Origin: Hyphomicrobiales bacterium | Lineage (GTDB): Bacteria; Pseudomonadota; Alphaproteobacteria; Rhizobiales; OSC116 | Assembly: GCA_013214705.1 (NCBI GenBank) | Contig: JABSRZ010000008.1 | Coordinates: 143,453 to 207,452, forward strand | Length of the DNA: 64,000 bases | Reading direction: 5' to 3' | Shown here: positions 46,901 through 55,083 of the stretch, in pieces | Position numbering within the stretch: position 1 is the first letter of the stretch | Layout: every line of letters begins with the position of its first letter | The notes under the pieces: model-generated | Databases searched by the model: none | What the model saw: only the letters and a program-made list of their open reading frames with translations | Told to the model about the DNA's origin: nothing | Program-made: the position numbers and the translations under genes

Positions 46901-47373
46901 TCTGTAATGCCTGCGGCGGCCGAAAATAACAACCGCCCAATATCGCCTTGAGCCTGAGCTATTTCATCACCACCCTGTTCTAAGGTTTCATCATCAAGAC
47001 AGAGTAACTTACGATAATCTTCCTCGGAAAGCCCTGCTAAATGAGCCGAGATTGCCGTCTCTGGTAAAATCATGCCGTTGTCATCAACAAGTGATCCAGC
47101 ACGTTTGGCCAGGCGTGAAAATCTATACAACTTCCCATCTACCTCCAGTTGACCAGACACCTGTAAATTTTTGCGCTGATGCTTGAAACCATACTGTTCA
47201 CGAATAGGAATGCCATAAAAAAGACGTAGTGCGGCCTCCATAGTGGTAGTCTTGCCTGCTTCGTTCGGGCCATAAATGATATGAAAATCAGGTGTTCCGT
47301 TAACCTCGCCGAAGTCAAAATGTTGATCTGTAAAATGACCGAAGCGGTCTAGTGATAGATTTCGCAATCGCAT
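43939..47373 (-). CDS. YhaN-like SMC/Rad50-type ATPase
   Basis: An 1144-residue ATPase. Walker A 'GPNEAGKTT' is at residues 35-43 and Walker B 'FFCDDIFETFDEDR' near 1095; between them is a very long coiled coil. The N-terminal 'LSGLSEEDYRKLLCLDDETL'-like part is typical of YhaN. It overlaps the upstream phosphoesterase gene by one base (TGATG at 47373). Such pairs are Rad50/Mre11-like and cut or repair DNA; in an island a defence role is likely but not shown. Confidence 0.85.
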   Translation of the reverse strand: MRLRNLSLDRFGHFTDQHFDFGEVNGTPDFHIIYGPNEAGKTTTMEAALRLFYGIPIREQYGFKHQRKNLQVSGQLEVDGKLYRFSRLAKRAGSLVDDNGMILPETAISAHLAGLSEEDYRKLLCLDDETLEQGGDEIAQAQGDIGRLLFSAAAGITDLSNVLKGVREEADIIWRKRASKTNIAELKHILTQVEKDIRESDISANSWRIMKKDFADAQVTENEARDTRDALHAKDLYIGAKCRALPLLLDIEELAERIAPYSTYPERLDFDPESLVNLITEENHAKSDIQRLGEEIEEKTKTRDSVHLMPKLVALSEKLDVLDELRARDVTAGLDLDRRRLQVSDAHTAMELASQELNPKDITILSNLVLSSAKIAQLEKAREVLRDTEAATEAEAREVADLTLRHDETKAKYDLAETKMPVKLGINNILTRYDVDRLAPAVGNAQLATITAQEEERAALNDLAIGNIQFEVLPNCSTSLIKAKEWSKYQLDLDNKIDRVKNELLQHVEGIAARNAQIDQLISRGDLTTDAETKANQDERDRYWVAHRKEMRKETAHLFETSMYALDMAMQSRVSHASGLGQLRQVELELAESRARAEQAKIRLDELSSKQMELEVEINKAAEGSGLSVPISAPEWQDWVQRYNSAVEATNKFVKLQNKHKTDLDRGQKLLQALHPHLNLENPNFDSALTAARILAKTEREAIAASSNALDALVTLKDDLSRRQKKEALAQKHAKQAKGAWCNLVTEFLGDAVQQKTLLASLEPLRDLREHDKKRVESAQRVATMEADQTQFSERVTALATAHDIILAGSPAETFSLLSGHSEAAKDALNLVSNLSIEIEKARNDQTAKQRRLNEINQEVDAKSQIFPNNVLSDTANALYLATSQAKQVIIDRNEKAKLERAILMDLGSSDMIVSHEILDGATKSTLQTEGEMVKADLLFAENQLTEATEMRVKSAQELSQVTGNSEIATLTERKATLELELEELALKHLELSLGHRLADEAIRRYRDTHRSGMMAATERCFAMLTKDAYTHLTTQPDGTSEILLAVNGDGISKRVDELSKGTRFQLYLALRAAAHEQMVSQGNSLPFFCDDIFETFDEDRTSAACRVMEQIGHRGQAIYLTHHQHVVDIAIKVCDTPPTIHKI

Positions 47374-48611
47374 CAGCTTGTTGCTCCTTTCATACGGGCT
47401 AACATTTGCTGGGAACCAGTTTTAGTAAGTTTGTGTATCAACATTTTAGCTGCCGCTTCATCTGGCAAGAGCCGTGCCCTGATTGTTGATGGGAGATCCA
47501 TTAACATAAGGTCAACTTCAGTTTGGGCAGCAATGACAAAACCTGGTTCTCCTCGGATAGTTTCCATCGTTTTGGATAGTTCTTCGGTGGCTGTAGATAC
47601 ACCATTATTGGTTGTCGAAGGAACACTAATGTCGAAAATTAGTTTATCCATCCAGAGACAGTCCATTTCTCGTGCTAATTCAGCAACCTGCTCTCTCCAA
47701 TATTCTTGATCACGAAGGATTTGCCAATGCCGTATCGGGGTCCCAGTCAATGTCAGTCGTAAGACACCAGCTGTTGAAGCCAAAGTACTAGCTGTGGTAC
47801 GTAAATGCCCTCTAATTAAAGCCCGAAGGGCGTCATTATTCTCCGCAGTTGTTATATCTAACGCAGAGGTGGAAAATTCAACAACAGAGGTTTGCACCTC
47901 CTCAACATGAATTTTCCCGTCAGTGATGGTAAGAAGACTTGCTGATTTAGTACCAGTCTCGCCAATGTCCCGCCCTTGCGGCATCCCGGGCATGACTACC
48001 CAAGGAACCTCCGCATGGACATGTCGTTTGTGGATATGGCCAAGCGCCCAGTAGTCGAAGTTCATACTAAGCAAATCGCTAAGCGAACATGGGGCATAAA
48101 CATCGTGACCTACAGCTCCTGTGAGAGATGTATGAAGTACAGCTATATTTATGGCGCCTTCCACGGGGGCAGAAAAGCGTGGCAAAAGACTTTCCGGTGC
48201 ATGTCGGTCGGCAAAGCTGACGCCATGAATCCAGATATCCTCGGTTAATTTCACTTTCCCTCCGCGGGCATCGAAGGTGTGCACATTATCTGGTAAATCT
48301 AAAGTGCCAATGATTGGGTTTTCTGCATCGTGATTGCCTTTGATATAAAAGACACGGATATCAGCGGTTCGTAGGCGGTCTAGCTGTCCGATTAGAAAAG
48401 CGCCAGTTCGTGCGCTGCGTTGTTTTCCATCGAAGAGATCTCCCGCGATTAGTAGTGCTGTAACGCGCTCCGACAATGCAATATCGATAATCCGCGTAAA
48501 AGCAGCCCGAGTGGCAGCCTCGACTGTTTCACGTAGTGACTCGTCCCGTAGCGCTAATGATTTGAGAGGCGAGTCAAGGTGAACATCAGCGGTATGTAAT
48601 ATTCTAATCAA
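47373..48611 (-). CDS. YhaO/SbcD-like DNA exonuclease subunit
   Basis: A 412-residue calcineurin-type phosphoesterase. Metal-binding motifs are in order: 'HTADVHLD' (D9, H11), 'AGDLFDG' (D58), 'KGNHD' (N93, H94, D95), and 'LGHIHKR' near 188. These are the Mre11/SbcD signatures. The C-terminal 230 residues would contact the ATPase. Translationally coupled to the YhaN-like gene. It is divergent from the ATPase at 49 kb with a 400-bp gap. Confidence 0.88.
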   Translation of the reverse strand: MIRILHTADVHLDSPLKSLALRDESLRETVEAATRAAFTRIIDIALSERVTALLIAGDLFDGKQRSARTGAFLIGQLDRLRTADIRVFYIKGNHDAENPIIGTLDLPDNVHTFDARGGKVKLTEDIWIHGVSFADRHAPESLLPRFSAPVEGAINIAVLHTSLTGAVGHDVYAPCSLSDLLSMNFDYWALGHIHKRHVHAEVPWVVMPGMPQGRDIGETGTKSASLLTITDGKIHVEEVQTSVVEFSTSALDITTAENNDALRALIRGHLRTTASTLASTAGVLRLTLTGTPIRHWQILRDQEYWREQVAELAREMDCLWMDKLIFDISVPSTTNNGVSTATEELSKTMETIRGEPGFVIAAQTEVDLMLMDLPSTIRARLLPDEAAAKMLIHKLTKTGSQQMLARMKGATS

Positions 48612-49008
48612 AAAATTTACTCCAACTGGTATCTTAATAATTCTAGGCGTTGATTATTAGCCTAACTCATGAAACTTTGTATCAATAGATCAAAAAACAC
48701 AAGAATAAAATGAACTTTGATTATGCATGTTTTCATGCCGCAGTAAGGGGGGCAAACCAGATGTTGAATGATTTCTATATGGATTATAGACCCTAAATAA
48801 CTTATCCTACCAATAAATACATATGTTATAATAATTATAGAGAATTGGGCAAACTTATTTGCGTTTTGTAATCCGCAACCTGATATTTATTTACAAGGGT
48901 TCTAATTAGAATTTTTTCGAAAATGCGTCAATTTTTCAAATATCCTGTTTCACTAGTCAAAATGAAATGTATAGCAAAACGATAATAATTTAATAGGAGG
49001 TGGCGGAA

Positions 49009-49056
49009 TTGAAAAAAACAACTAACACACTACAAACAAATCTAAGTTCAACATGA
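49009..49056 (+). CDS. 15-codon leader ORF
   Basis: AGGAGG at 48995-49000 lies eight bases before a TTG at 49009. The frame (MKKTTNTLQTNLSST if TTG is read as Met) ends in TGA at 49054-49056, overlapping the ATG at 49053 of the ATPase. The ATPase start itself has no ribosome site, so this leader may be how it is translated. Confidence 0.5.
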   Translation: MKKTTNTLQTNLSST

Positions 49057-51158
49057 CAGACTTTCAAATTACTATAGAAAATTGTAATAGCATCAATCAA
49101 GCTGAAATCAATATTAAGAAGAATAGCCTTAACATCAAATATGGGCCCAATGGACTTGGAAAAAGCACTATTGCCAAAGCCATTGTCAGTCAAGCACGGG
49201 ACGACGGGACGTTAATTGGGCTAATGCCATTTAAAAATCGAGATAAAGATGGGGCAGGTCAACCAAAGGTTAGTGGTGTGCAAGATTTTAATTCAGCAAT
49301 GGTTTTTGATGAGGATTTTGTAAATCAATTTGCCTTTCAGCAAGATGAAGTTGTTAAAAACAGTTTTGATATTTTCATAAAAACTCGTGAGTATGACGCT
49401 TCAATGCAAGAAATTGAAACTCTATTCGTCGGAATTAAGAAAGCTTTTTTAGACAACCCAGAGATTGAACAAACCACAAAAGACCTTAAAGATTTGCGTG
49501 ACGCGTTCGGAAAGTCCAATAAAGACGGATCAATTTCTAAGTCCAGTAAGGTGATGAAAGCGTTCGGATCAGGCAATAAAGTCGACAATATTCCGGCTAT
49601 ATTGAAACCATTTGAAATGTTTATTAAAAGTGCAAATCCATCAAAATGGATAGGGTGGCAGATAAAAGGTAAAGAATTCTTCGAACTTGGAGATACCTGT
49701 CCATATTGTTCAACTAATTTGCATAAAGACGAACAAAAGGAAACAGCACTTGCTGTTGCTAATGAGTACAACGCAGCTGCCGTTAATAACCTTAACGTAC
49801 TGAAGGCAGTTATTGAGCGTTTAGGAAAGTATTTCAGTGATGCATGTCAAAAAAATCTAGACACAATCACCAAAGCAAAAACAGAACTAACCGCACCCCA
49901 AAAAAGCTTTTTAATCAGCCTGAAAAATGATATTGAAGCACTTATTGAATCACTAGAAGGGTTAAAAACCATTTCGTTTTATTCATTACGGGACGTTGAT
50001 GAAATTGATAAAAAATTACCTCTTCTAAAGATTGATATTGGAATGATAGACAAGCTTGATTCAGCTGAAACGAGGGCGGTTACCAATCCAATTAATTCTC
50101 AACTAGAAAAGGTTATTGAGCACGTTGGCGCCATTAAAGGTCAAATCAACAAGCACAAAGCAAGAATTAAAAAAACCATTGATGAGAACCAGGAAAGCAT
50201 TAATGGATTTTTGAAGTCGGCTGGATACAAATACTCAGTAAAAATAATTTCAGAACCAAATTCATATAAAATGAAGCTAATTCATGAGGATTTGTCAGGT
50301 TTTATTGATGCAGCTTCAAATCATTTAAGCTACGGTGAAAAAAATGCATTCGCTTTAGTTTTATTTATGCACCAAGTGTTAAGTGAAGATCCTGACATTG
50401 TTATCCTCGATGATCCCATTTCATCTTTTGATAAGAATAAAAAATTCGCTATTTTACACGAACTTTTTCGTGGTAAAGGCAGCCTTCGCGACCGAACAAC
50501 ATTGATGCTAACTCATGACATAGAACCAGCAATCGATATGATTAAAAGTACAGCTGGAATATTTCAAGGCTCTCATCCGTCAGCAACATTTTTATCCAGT
50601 ATGCAAGGTGTAGTTAGTGAGGTAGAAATCACAAATACGGATATACGCACTTTCGCTAATATATGTTTGGATATTCTTGGTGGAGAGGTGGATAATATTA
50701 TCAAAGCTATCTATCTACGCCGACACTTTGAAATAATAGACAACGTAAGCTTTGAATACAATTTACTTGCGAGTTTATTCAAAAAAAGACGTGTTCCAAC
50801 ATTCGTATCAGCGACAGAAAATCGTAACATGACCACTCAAGAAAAAACGGATGCAGAAGCTAAAATCAAAACTATGATTCCAACATTTGACTATGATTTA
50901 CTAATTGAACAAATTAATGATGATGATCAGATGATGGCTAAGTATCATGAAACTGATGTTGGGTATGAAAAAATACAGATTTTTAGAATCATCAAAGGCA
51001 AACACGAAGATAATATTATTACAAAATTTATCAACGAATCTTATCATATTGAGAACGAGTATGTAATGCAACTCAACCCGCATAAATTTGAAAGTATACC
51101 TGAGTATGTGATTGTAGAATGCGATAGATTGCTGCAACTACCCGAACAACAGCCCTAG
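49053..51158 (+). CDS. AAA ATPase with CxxC motif, RloC/PrrC-like ATPase part
   Basis: A 701-residue ABC-type ATPase. Walker A 'GPNGLGKST' is at 31-39, signature 'LSYGEKNAFAL' near 428 and Walker B 'IVILDDPISSFDKNKK' near 448, followed by 'LMLTHD'. 'CPYC' near 216 is in the coiled-coil region and could act as a zinc hook. The arrangement is like RloC/PrrC anticodon nucleases, but the C-terminal 200 residues do not show the Arg-Glu-His nuclease motif to my eye. A defence role is inferred from context. It seems translated through a leader ORF. Confidence 0.8.
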   Translation: MTDFQITIENCNSINQAEINIKKNSLNIKYGPNGLGKSTIAKAIVSQARDDGTLIGLMPFKNRDKDGAGQPKVSGVQDFNSAMVFDEDFVNQFAFQQDEVVKNSFDIFIKTREYDASMQEIETLFVGIKKAFLDNPEIEQTTKDLKDLRDAFGKSNKDGSISKSSKVMKAFGSGNKVDNIPAILKPFEMFIKSANPSKWIGWQIKGKEFFELGDTCPYCSTNLHKDEQKETALAVANEYNAAAVNNLNVLKAVIERLGKYFSDACQKNLDTITKAKTELTAPQKSFLISLKNDIEALIESLEGLKTISFYSLRDVDEIDKKLPLLKIDIGMIDKLDSAETRAVTNPINSQLEKVIEHVGAIKGQINKHKARIKKTIDENQESINGFLKSAGYKYSVKIISEPNSYKMKLIHEDLSGFIDAASNHLSYGEKNAFALVLFMHQVLSEDPDIVILDDPISSFDKNKKFAILHELFRGKGSLRDRTTLMLTHDIEPAIDMIKSTAGIFQGSHPSATFLSSMQGVVSEVEITNTDIRTFANICLDILGGEVDNIIKAIYLRRHFEIIDNVSFEYNLLASLFKKRRVPTFVSATENRNMTTQEKTDAEAKIKTMIPTFDYDLLIEQINDDDQMMAKYHETDVGYEKIQIFRIIKGKHEDNIITKFINESYHIENEYVMQLNPHKFESIPEYVIVECDRLLQLPEQQP

Positions 51159-51596
51159 ATGAACTTATAGTCGACCGTTTGAAATTGGCTTAAAAAGTAA
51201 CAATTTTCACCATGATGCAACATAATATGCATTATGTGAGCTCAATTATAAGGTCCACACAAAGCGCATTGTGGTTTAACGCCTGATGTGATTTATTGGA
51301 TAAAACTAAACAATCAAACCAAGGGTTGGTCAGCAAAAATGTAACTTAAATCAATACAAATTCTGTCGCAAATTTGGGAATATCCTATTCACCGTCCCGT
51401 GATCCGGTTGAGTACACGCAGACGATTTGGCCAAGATACGCAAGAATTCATTTGAATTCACGAACTGAGACATAATATCAATTAACTAGCAATTTTTCAT
51501 GATGCGTGTGAACAATATTTACCTAGTATTGAAACGGGTCGTTCCGCGCTAAAGAGGTTGACCAAGTAATTATATATAATCCCAACTACCTCATGT
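51159..51596. other. Intergenic stretch, nothing seen
   Basis: About 440 bp between the AAA ATPase and the integrase stop. I see no gene with a ribosome site, no RNA gene and no clear repeat. Confidence 0.5.
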
Positions 51597-52739
51597 CTAA
51601 TTTGTGACAAATCCTGCCCATTTGTTCATCAGTAAGCGACGCTTGTCCAAGACGTCTGAGCGCTGATAGGCTCGTTCAGTGGATGAACCTACAACATGTC
51701 CTAAAGCCGATTCTTTTACCTCGTAGGCGGTGTCAGTTTGTTCTTCCACCCATGTGCGGAAGGAAGCTCTAAAACCATGTGGGCGCTCTACATAGCCTGC
51801 TCTGTCCATAAAACGAGACATAGTTGCATCAGACAGTGGTTCACCTATTGGTGAAGAAAATATATAGTCTCCAGTGCTCAATGATTTTGCTAGTTTCAAT
51901 ACTGTGATACATTCTGCGGTGAGGGGGATTCTGTGAATTCGATTTGTCTTGGTTCGTTCAGCCGGAATAGTCCAAATTTCATTTTCAATTTCTGACATTT
52001 TTGCGAAACGAATTTCACCAGATCTAGCAGCGGTGAGTATAAGCATCCGCAGTGAAAGTGTCGTCATGGTTTTTTGTTTGCAAATCCATTCATAAAATTT
52101 TGGCACATCAACATAGGGTAAGGAAGGGATATGTTTTTTTTCATGTCGTTGTTTGCCTAACAATGCCTTTGCCTTCATGGTGGCTTGAAGATCAACATCT
52201 AACCCTAAAGCAGCGGCGTGTTTTAACGTCAAATTTAGTCTGCTGAGAGCTTTTTGGGCGGTATCTGACTTCGTATGCCATATTGGTTTCATTGCACGGC
52301 ATATTTGATGTTGGTCAATTTCCTCTATTGGTACTTTTCCGATTTTCGGAATGACGTGAATTTTCATTGGAGACATCCAGCGCCCCGCTTTGCCATCATT
52401 TTTTAGTTCAGCTTGACGAGCAATAAAACAGGACTTGATGACTTCTGCAAGGGTTAAGCTGTTCCGCTTTATCTTTTGTTTTGCGCGCTCTACTATCGGG
52501 TCAACGCCAGTCCTCAATAATCGGCGGGCATTTCCGGCATGCTCACGTGCTTCAGCGATAGAAACTTCTGGCCATGGCCCCAATCCCATTTCACGACGGC
52601 GGCTATGAACCGTCAGTCGTAATACCCATTTTCCCGCTGAACTGTTGTATTTGCAAAGCCAAAGTCCTTGACCATCACAATATTTTCCTGATTCTAGATT
52701 TTTGGCCTTAAACTGAGATAAAATATGTTTGTGTGCCAA
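51597..52739 (-). CDS. P4-type tyrosine integrase of the island
   Basis: A 380-residue integrase with the N-terminal arm-binding domain ('YCDGQGLWL', 'RRREMGLGPWPEVSIAEAR'), SAM-like core domain, and the catalytic set: Arg in 'TAARSGEIR', His/Arg in 'PHGFRASFRTW', His in 'ALGHVV' and Tyr in 'RAYQRSD'. This is the P4 class that targets tRNA genes. It starts 141 bp from attR at 52880-52898 and reads away from it. It looks intact. Confidence 0.95.
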   Translation of the reverse strand: MAHKHILSQFKAKNLESGKYCDGQGLWLCKYNSSAGKWVLRLTVHSRRREMGLGPWPEVSIAEAREHAGNARRLLRTGVDPIVERAKQKIKRNSLTLAEVIKSCFIARQAELKNDGKAGRWMSPMKIHVIPKIGKVPIEEIDQHQICRAMKPIWHTKSDTAQKALSRLNLTLKHAAALGLDVDLQATMKAKALLGKQRHEKKHIPSLPYVDVPKFYEWICKQKTMTTLSLRMLILTAARSGEIRFAKMSEIENEIWTIPAERTKTNRIHRIPLTAECITVLKLAKSLSTGDYIFSSPIGEPLSDATMSRFMDRAGYVERPHGFRASFRTWVEEQTDTAYEVKESALGHVVGSSTERAYQRSDVLDKRRLLMNKWAGFVTN

Positions 52740-52879
52740 GGTGTGTCCCCCTGTTAGTCCACCTTTATAGTTGAGATAGTATGCTCTGTAATGTTCAGCA
52801 ATGTAAAGAACAATCTGAAATAGATTTGATTATCAAAGGGTTATGTTCATCTATAGAGAACTATGTGACACCTAATCTA

Positions 52880-52898
52880 TTCCCCCCATCCGCACCAA
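52880..52898 (+). repeat. attR core: duplicate of the tRNA-Leu 3' end
   Basis: ATTCCCCCCATCCGCACCA, identical to 6993-7011. No tRNA 5' part precedes it. It is the right end of the island and also the likely left junction of the decayed element that follows. Confidence 0.9.
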
Positions 52899-53002
52899 AG
52901 ATATTCCAATAAAAACAACTGGTTACATTTTTATTTTTAAATTTGTAACATTTTAAAAACTGTCTAGGGTGTCCAATTTTCCCTATAGGGTGTCCATTAC
53001 AT

Positions 53003-54053
53003 CTATTTTTTGTTCTTATAATCTTCTATTTTTGCGATGGCTGATTTGGCCTGTTTGCGCTGATTTACGCCCTTGCCATAGTGGTCAATCATGGCGGTTG
53101 TTTCGTGGCCGGTTATGGCTTTTACCTCATCGGCTGTGTAGCCAGATTCCAACAAATTAACCACGGCGTTTTTTCGTAAACCATGAAAAACAAAGCCCTG
53201 ATCTTTAAACCATTTCATCTCGGGCTTGTTCTTTTCTTTATTCCATGCCGATTTAAAGCTGTTTATTGTCCATGGATCACCATTGAAATTTGTTAGGCAC
53301 CACAGGCTATCGACAGGGATTTTATTAATCACCTTATCTAACTCACTGTGAATGGGGATCCACATAGATTTTTTGGCTTTGTTTTGCCTAAGTACAAAAA
53401 CATCGTCTTTGCGATCTGACCTCAGTAATTTCAGAATGTCGGCCTGCCGTTGGCCTAAATACAATGCGTATTCCATAGCGTAAACCAGTTTAGGGTCGGC
53501 ATTTGCGCGCCAAAACTCAATGGCTTCGATTGTCCATGGTGCGAAACCTTCGCCTTTTTTATAGGGTGAGATGTTATCGCACGGGTTAAAATCGGCATAT
53601 TCTCTTGGCACGCCCCATGAGATGAGTGTTTTAAGGGTGGTTAAAAATTGTTAGAACTGGACGGGCCAAATTTAGTGGCCATCTATTCTTGTGCATCTAA
53701 AATATGCAGTGGCCGAACTGCGGAAACTTCTAACTTGCCCCACATATCATTAATTCGGTTTAGATAAGTTTTGTAGAATTTCTTGTGGCTAGGTTCGTAA
53801 CTGTTCCACAATTGTGAGGCTTGAAACTTGACGATTAAGCCGGAAAAGGACAGATCAAACACTTCATCTAGCCCCATATATTCGCGCCATTTTGATAAAA
53901 ATTCTATGCTGTCTGGGTCATCGGGTAGGGGCTTGGCTTTTTCTGCGAAATTTGTGCCACGGTGTTTAATAAAATAGTATTTGTCTTTTTTGCCTTTGCG
54001 CAATGACCTTTTGACTTGTTTTTTTAGCTTAGGTGGTGGAATTTTTTGTACCT
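53003..54053 (-). pseudogene. Phage integrase, broken
   Basis: Two frames of one tyrosine recombinase. The N-terminal part (to 53683) ends 'RPLHILDAQE' at an amber TAG near 53684. Continuing past the TAG gives 'MATKFGPSSSNNF' and then a frameshift near a T5 run at about 53645, after which 'LTTLKTLISWGVPREYADF' leads into the catalytic part with 'ALYLGQRQADIL', 'FHGLRKNAVVN', 'TGHETTAMIDHY'. Catalytic residues are kept except that Arg of the first motif is in 'GQRQ'. So it carries one nonsense and one frameshift change. It lies just right of the attR core, so it likely used the same tRNA site. Confidence 0.85.
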
Positions 54054-54202
54054 GTTAAAAACGGGTCGTTGGGGGCTTCATCGGTTTTATTGTTCCGAAT
54101 GGTGGCAAAAACAGCTTCTTTGTCCCAAACCTTAGCAGATCTGGCGTTATTTGGGTTTAAATATATGCCTTTGGGCAAATCATCTGCTGCATAGTGTTTC
54201 AT
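54029..54202 (-). CDS. Small ORF before the broken integrase
   Basis: A 57-residue polar protein from ATG 54202 ('MKHYAADDLPKGIYLNPN'). It overlaps the presumed 5' end of the integrase. Size and position fit an excisionase-like phage protein, but no HTH is evident. Confidence 0.5.
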   Translation of the reverse strand: MKHYAADDLPKGIYLNPNNARSAKVWDKEAVFATIRNNKTDEAPNDPFLTGTKNSTT

Positions 54203-54239
54203 TGTCTAACCCCTTTTAATGGCGTTTTGGGAGGGTGCG

Positions 54240-54516
54240 CTATTCGTCTGCCATGCCTAGAGCGTGCAGGTATAGGTCTAAAATGGCTTCTTGTTCGCTG
54301 CGTTCGTTTGAATCTTGTTTTCTAATGGCTATGATCATTCGAATGACCTTCAGGTCAAAACCTTCGCCTTTGGCTTCGGCGAATACTTCTTTGATGTCAT
54401 CGGTGATTTCTTTTTTCTCATGTTCGAGGCGCTCTACGCGCTCGATAAAGCTTTTGAGCCCTATCGCGGGCTACGCCGCTGCTGCCTACGCCGTCATTTA
54501 GTCCATCTACGTCCAT
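54240..54516 (-). pseudogene. DUF2312 gene with a 1-nt frameshift
   Basis: From ATG 54516 (AAAGG upstream) the frame reads '[12 protein letters not shown]'; after one extra base in the C-run at 54459-54461 (a GGG on the coding strand) it continues '[18 protein letters not shown]' and '[13 protein letters not shown]', ending 'LHALGMADE'. Together these make a complete ~91-residue DUF2312 protein, typical of alphaproteobacterial phage and chromosome regions. The ORF length of 277 nt is one more than a multiple of three. Confidence 0.8.
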
Positions 54517-54542
54517 AATATTACCTTTGGTGGTGGGGTGGT

Positions 54543-54827
54543 TTATTCGGATTTTAAATAAACTGTTTTAGTACCAGCTGAATAAACAAATTCGTCGTAT
54601 CCTTTGTACCCGCAAAAACTATTTTTTGCGTTGATAGACCCGCAGTAATATAAAAAAGTTTCATCACTAACTGTTTGATAGCCCGCGTTGCTCACAAAAT
54701 TTTTGAATTCAACAGAGCTGATGTCTTTCATCATTGCCGCAACGGTTCTTTTTGCTTCTGCTTGGTCACCGCCTCCAAAGCAACTGGCTAGAATAAATGC
54801 AGACATAATAATTAGAAACTTTTTCAC
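54543..54827 (-). CDS. Small lipoprotein
   Basis: A 94-residue protein. The start is GTG at 54827 (GAGGGGGTGG upstream), giving 'VKKFLIIMSAFILASC' with the lipobox cysteine at residue 16. The mature part has two more cysteines around 'YYCGSINAKNSFCGY', likely a disulfide. No family was recognised. Confidence 0.65.
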   Translation of the reverse strand: MKKFLIIMSAFILASCFGGGDQAEAKRTVAAMMKDISSVEFKNFVSNAGYQTVSDETFLYYCGSINAKNSFCGYKGYDEFVYSAGTKTVYLKSE

Positions 54828-54880
54828 ATCCACCCCCTCAAGCACGTCTCCCACTAACAAATACTGAAATATCAACGGTC

Positions 54881-54901
54881 GCCATACGGTGGCTTTTTTT
54901 T
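54881..54901 (+). terminator. Small hairpin with T8 run
   Basis: GCCA-TACGG-TGGC followed by eight T. It lies just before the lysozyme fragment. Confidence 0.5.
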
Positions 54902-54915
54902 ATGGAGAAAGAAAT

Positions 54916-55020
54916 ATGCAAATTTCGGACAATAGCAATATGCGAATATCAGGCAGCGGCCTCAAGATTATAAAAAATCACGAAGGAGTAAAACTGCAAG
55001 CCTATAAATGCCGGGGTTAA
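54916..55020 (+). pseudogene. Phage lysozyme (GH24) N-terminal fragment
   Basis: A 34-codon frame with 'GLKIIKNHEGVKLQAYKC', the start of a phage endolysin including the catalytic Glu of 'HEG'. The rest (GYGHT motif and C-terminal half) is absent; the stop follows directly. Confidence 0.7.
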
Positions 55021-55083
55021 AGGCAAGCTCACACCGTTGCGCGGTTTAACCCGCTGCCGTGATGAATCGGAATTATTCGGCAA

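Noticed and set aside
49053..51158. Calling this gene an RloC/PrrC anticodon nuclease
   Set aside because: The ATPase part fits, but the C-terminal nuclease residues could not be identified by eye.
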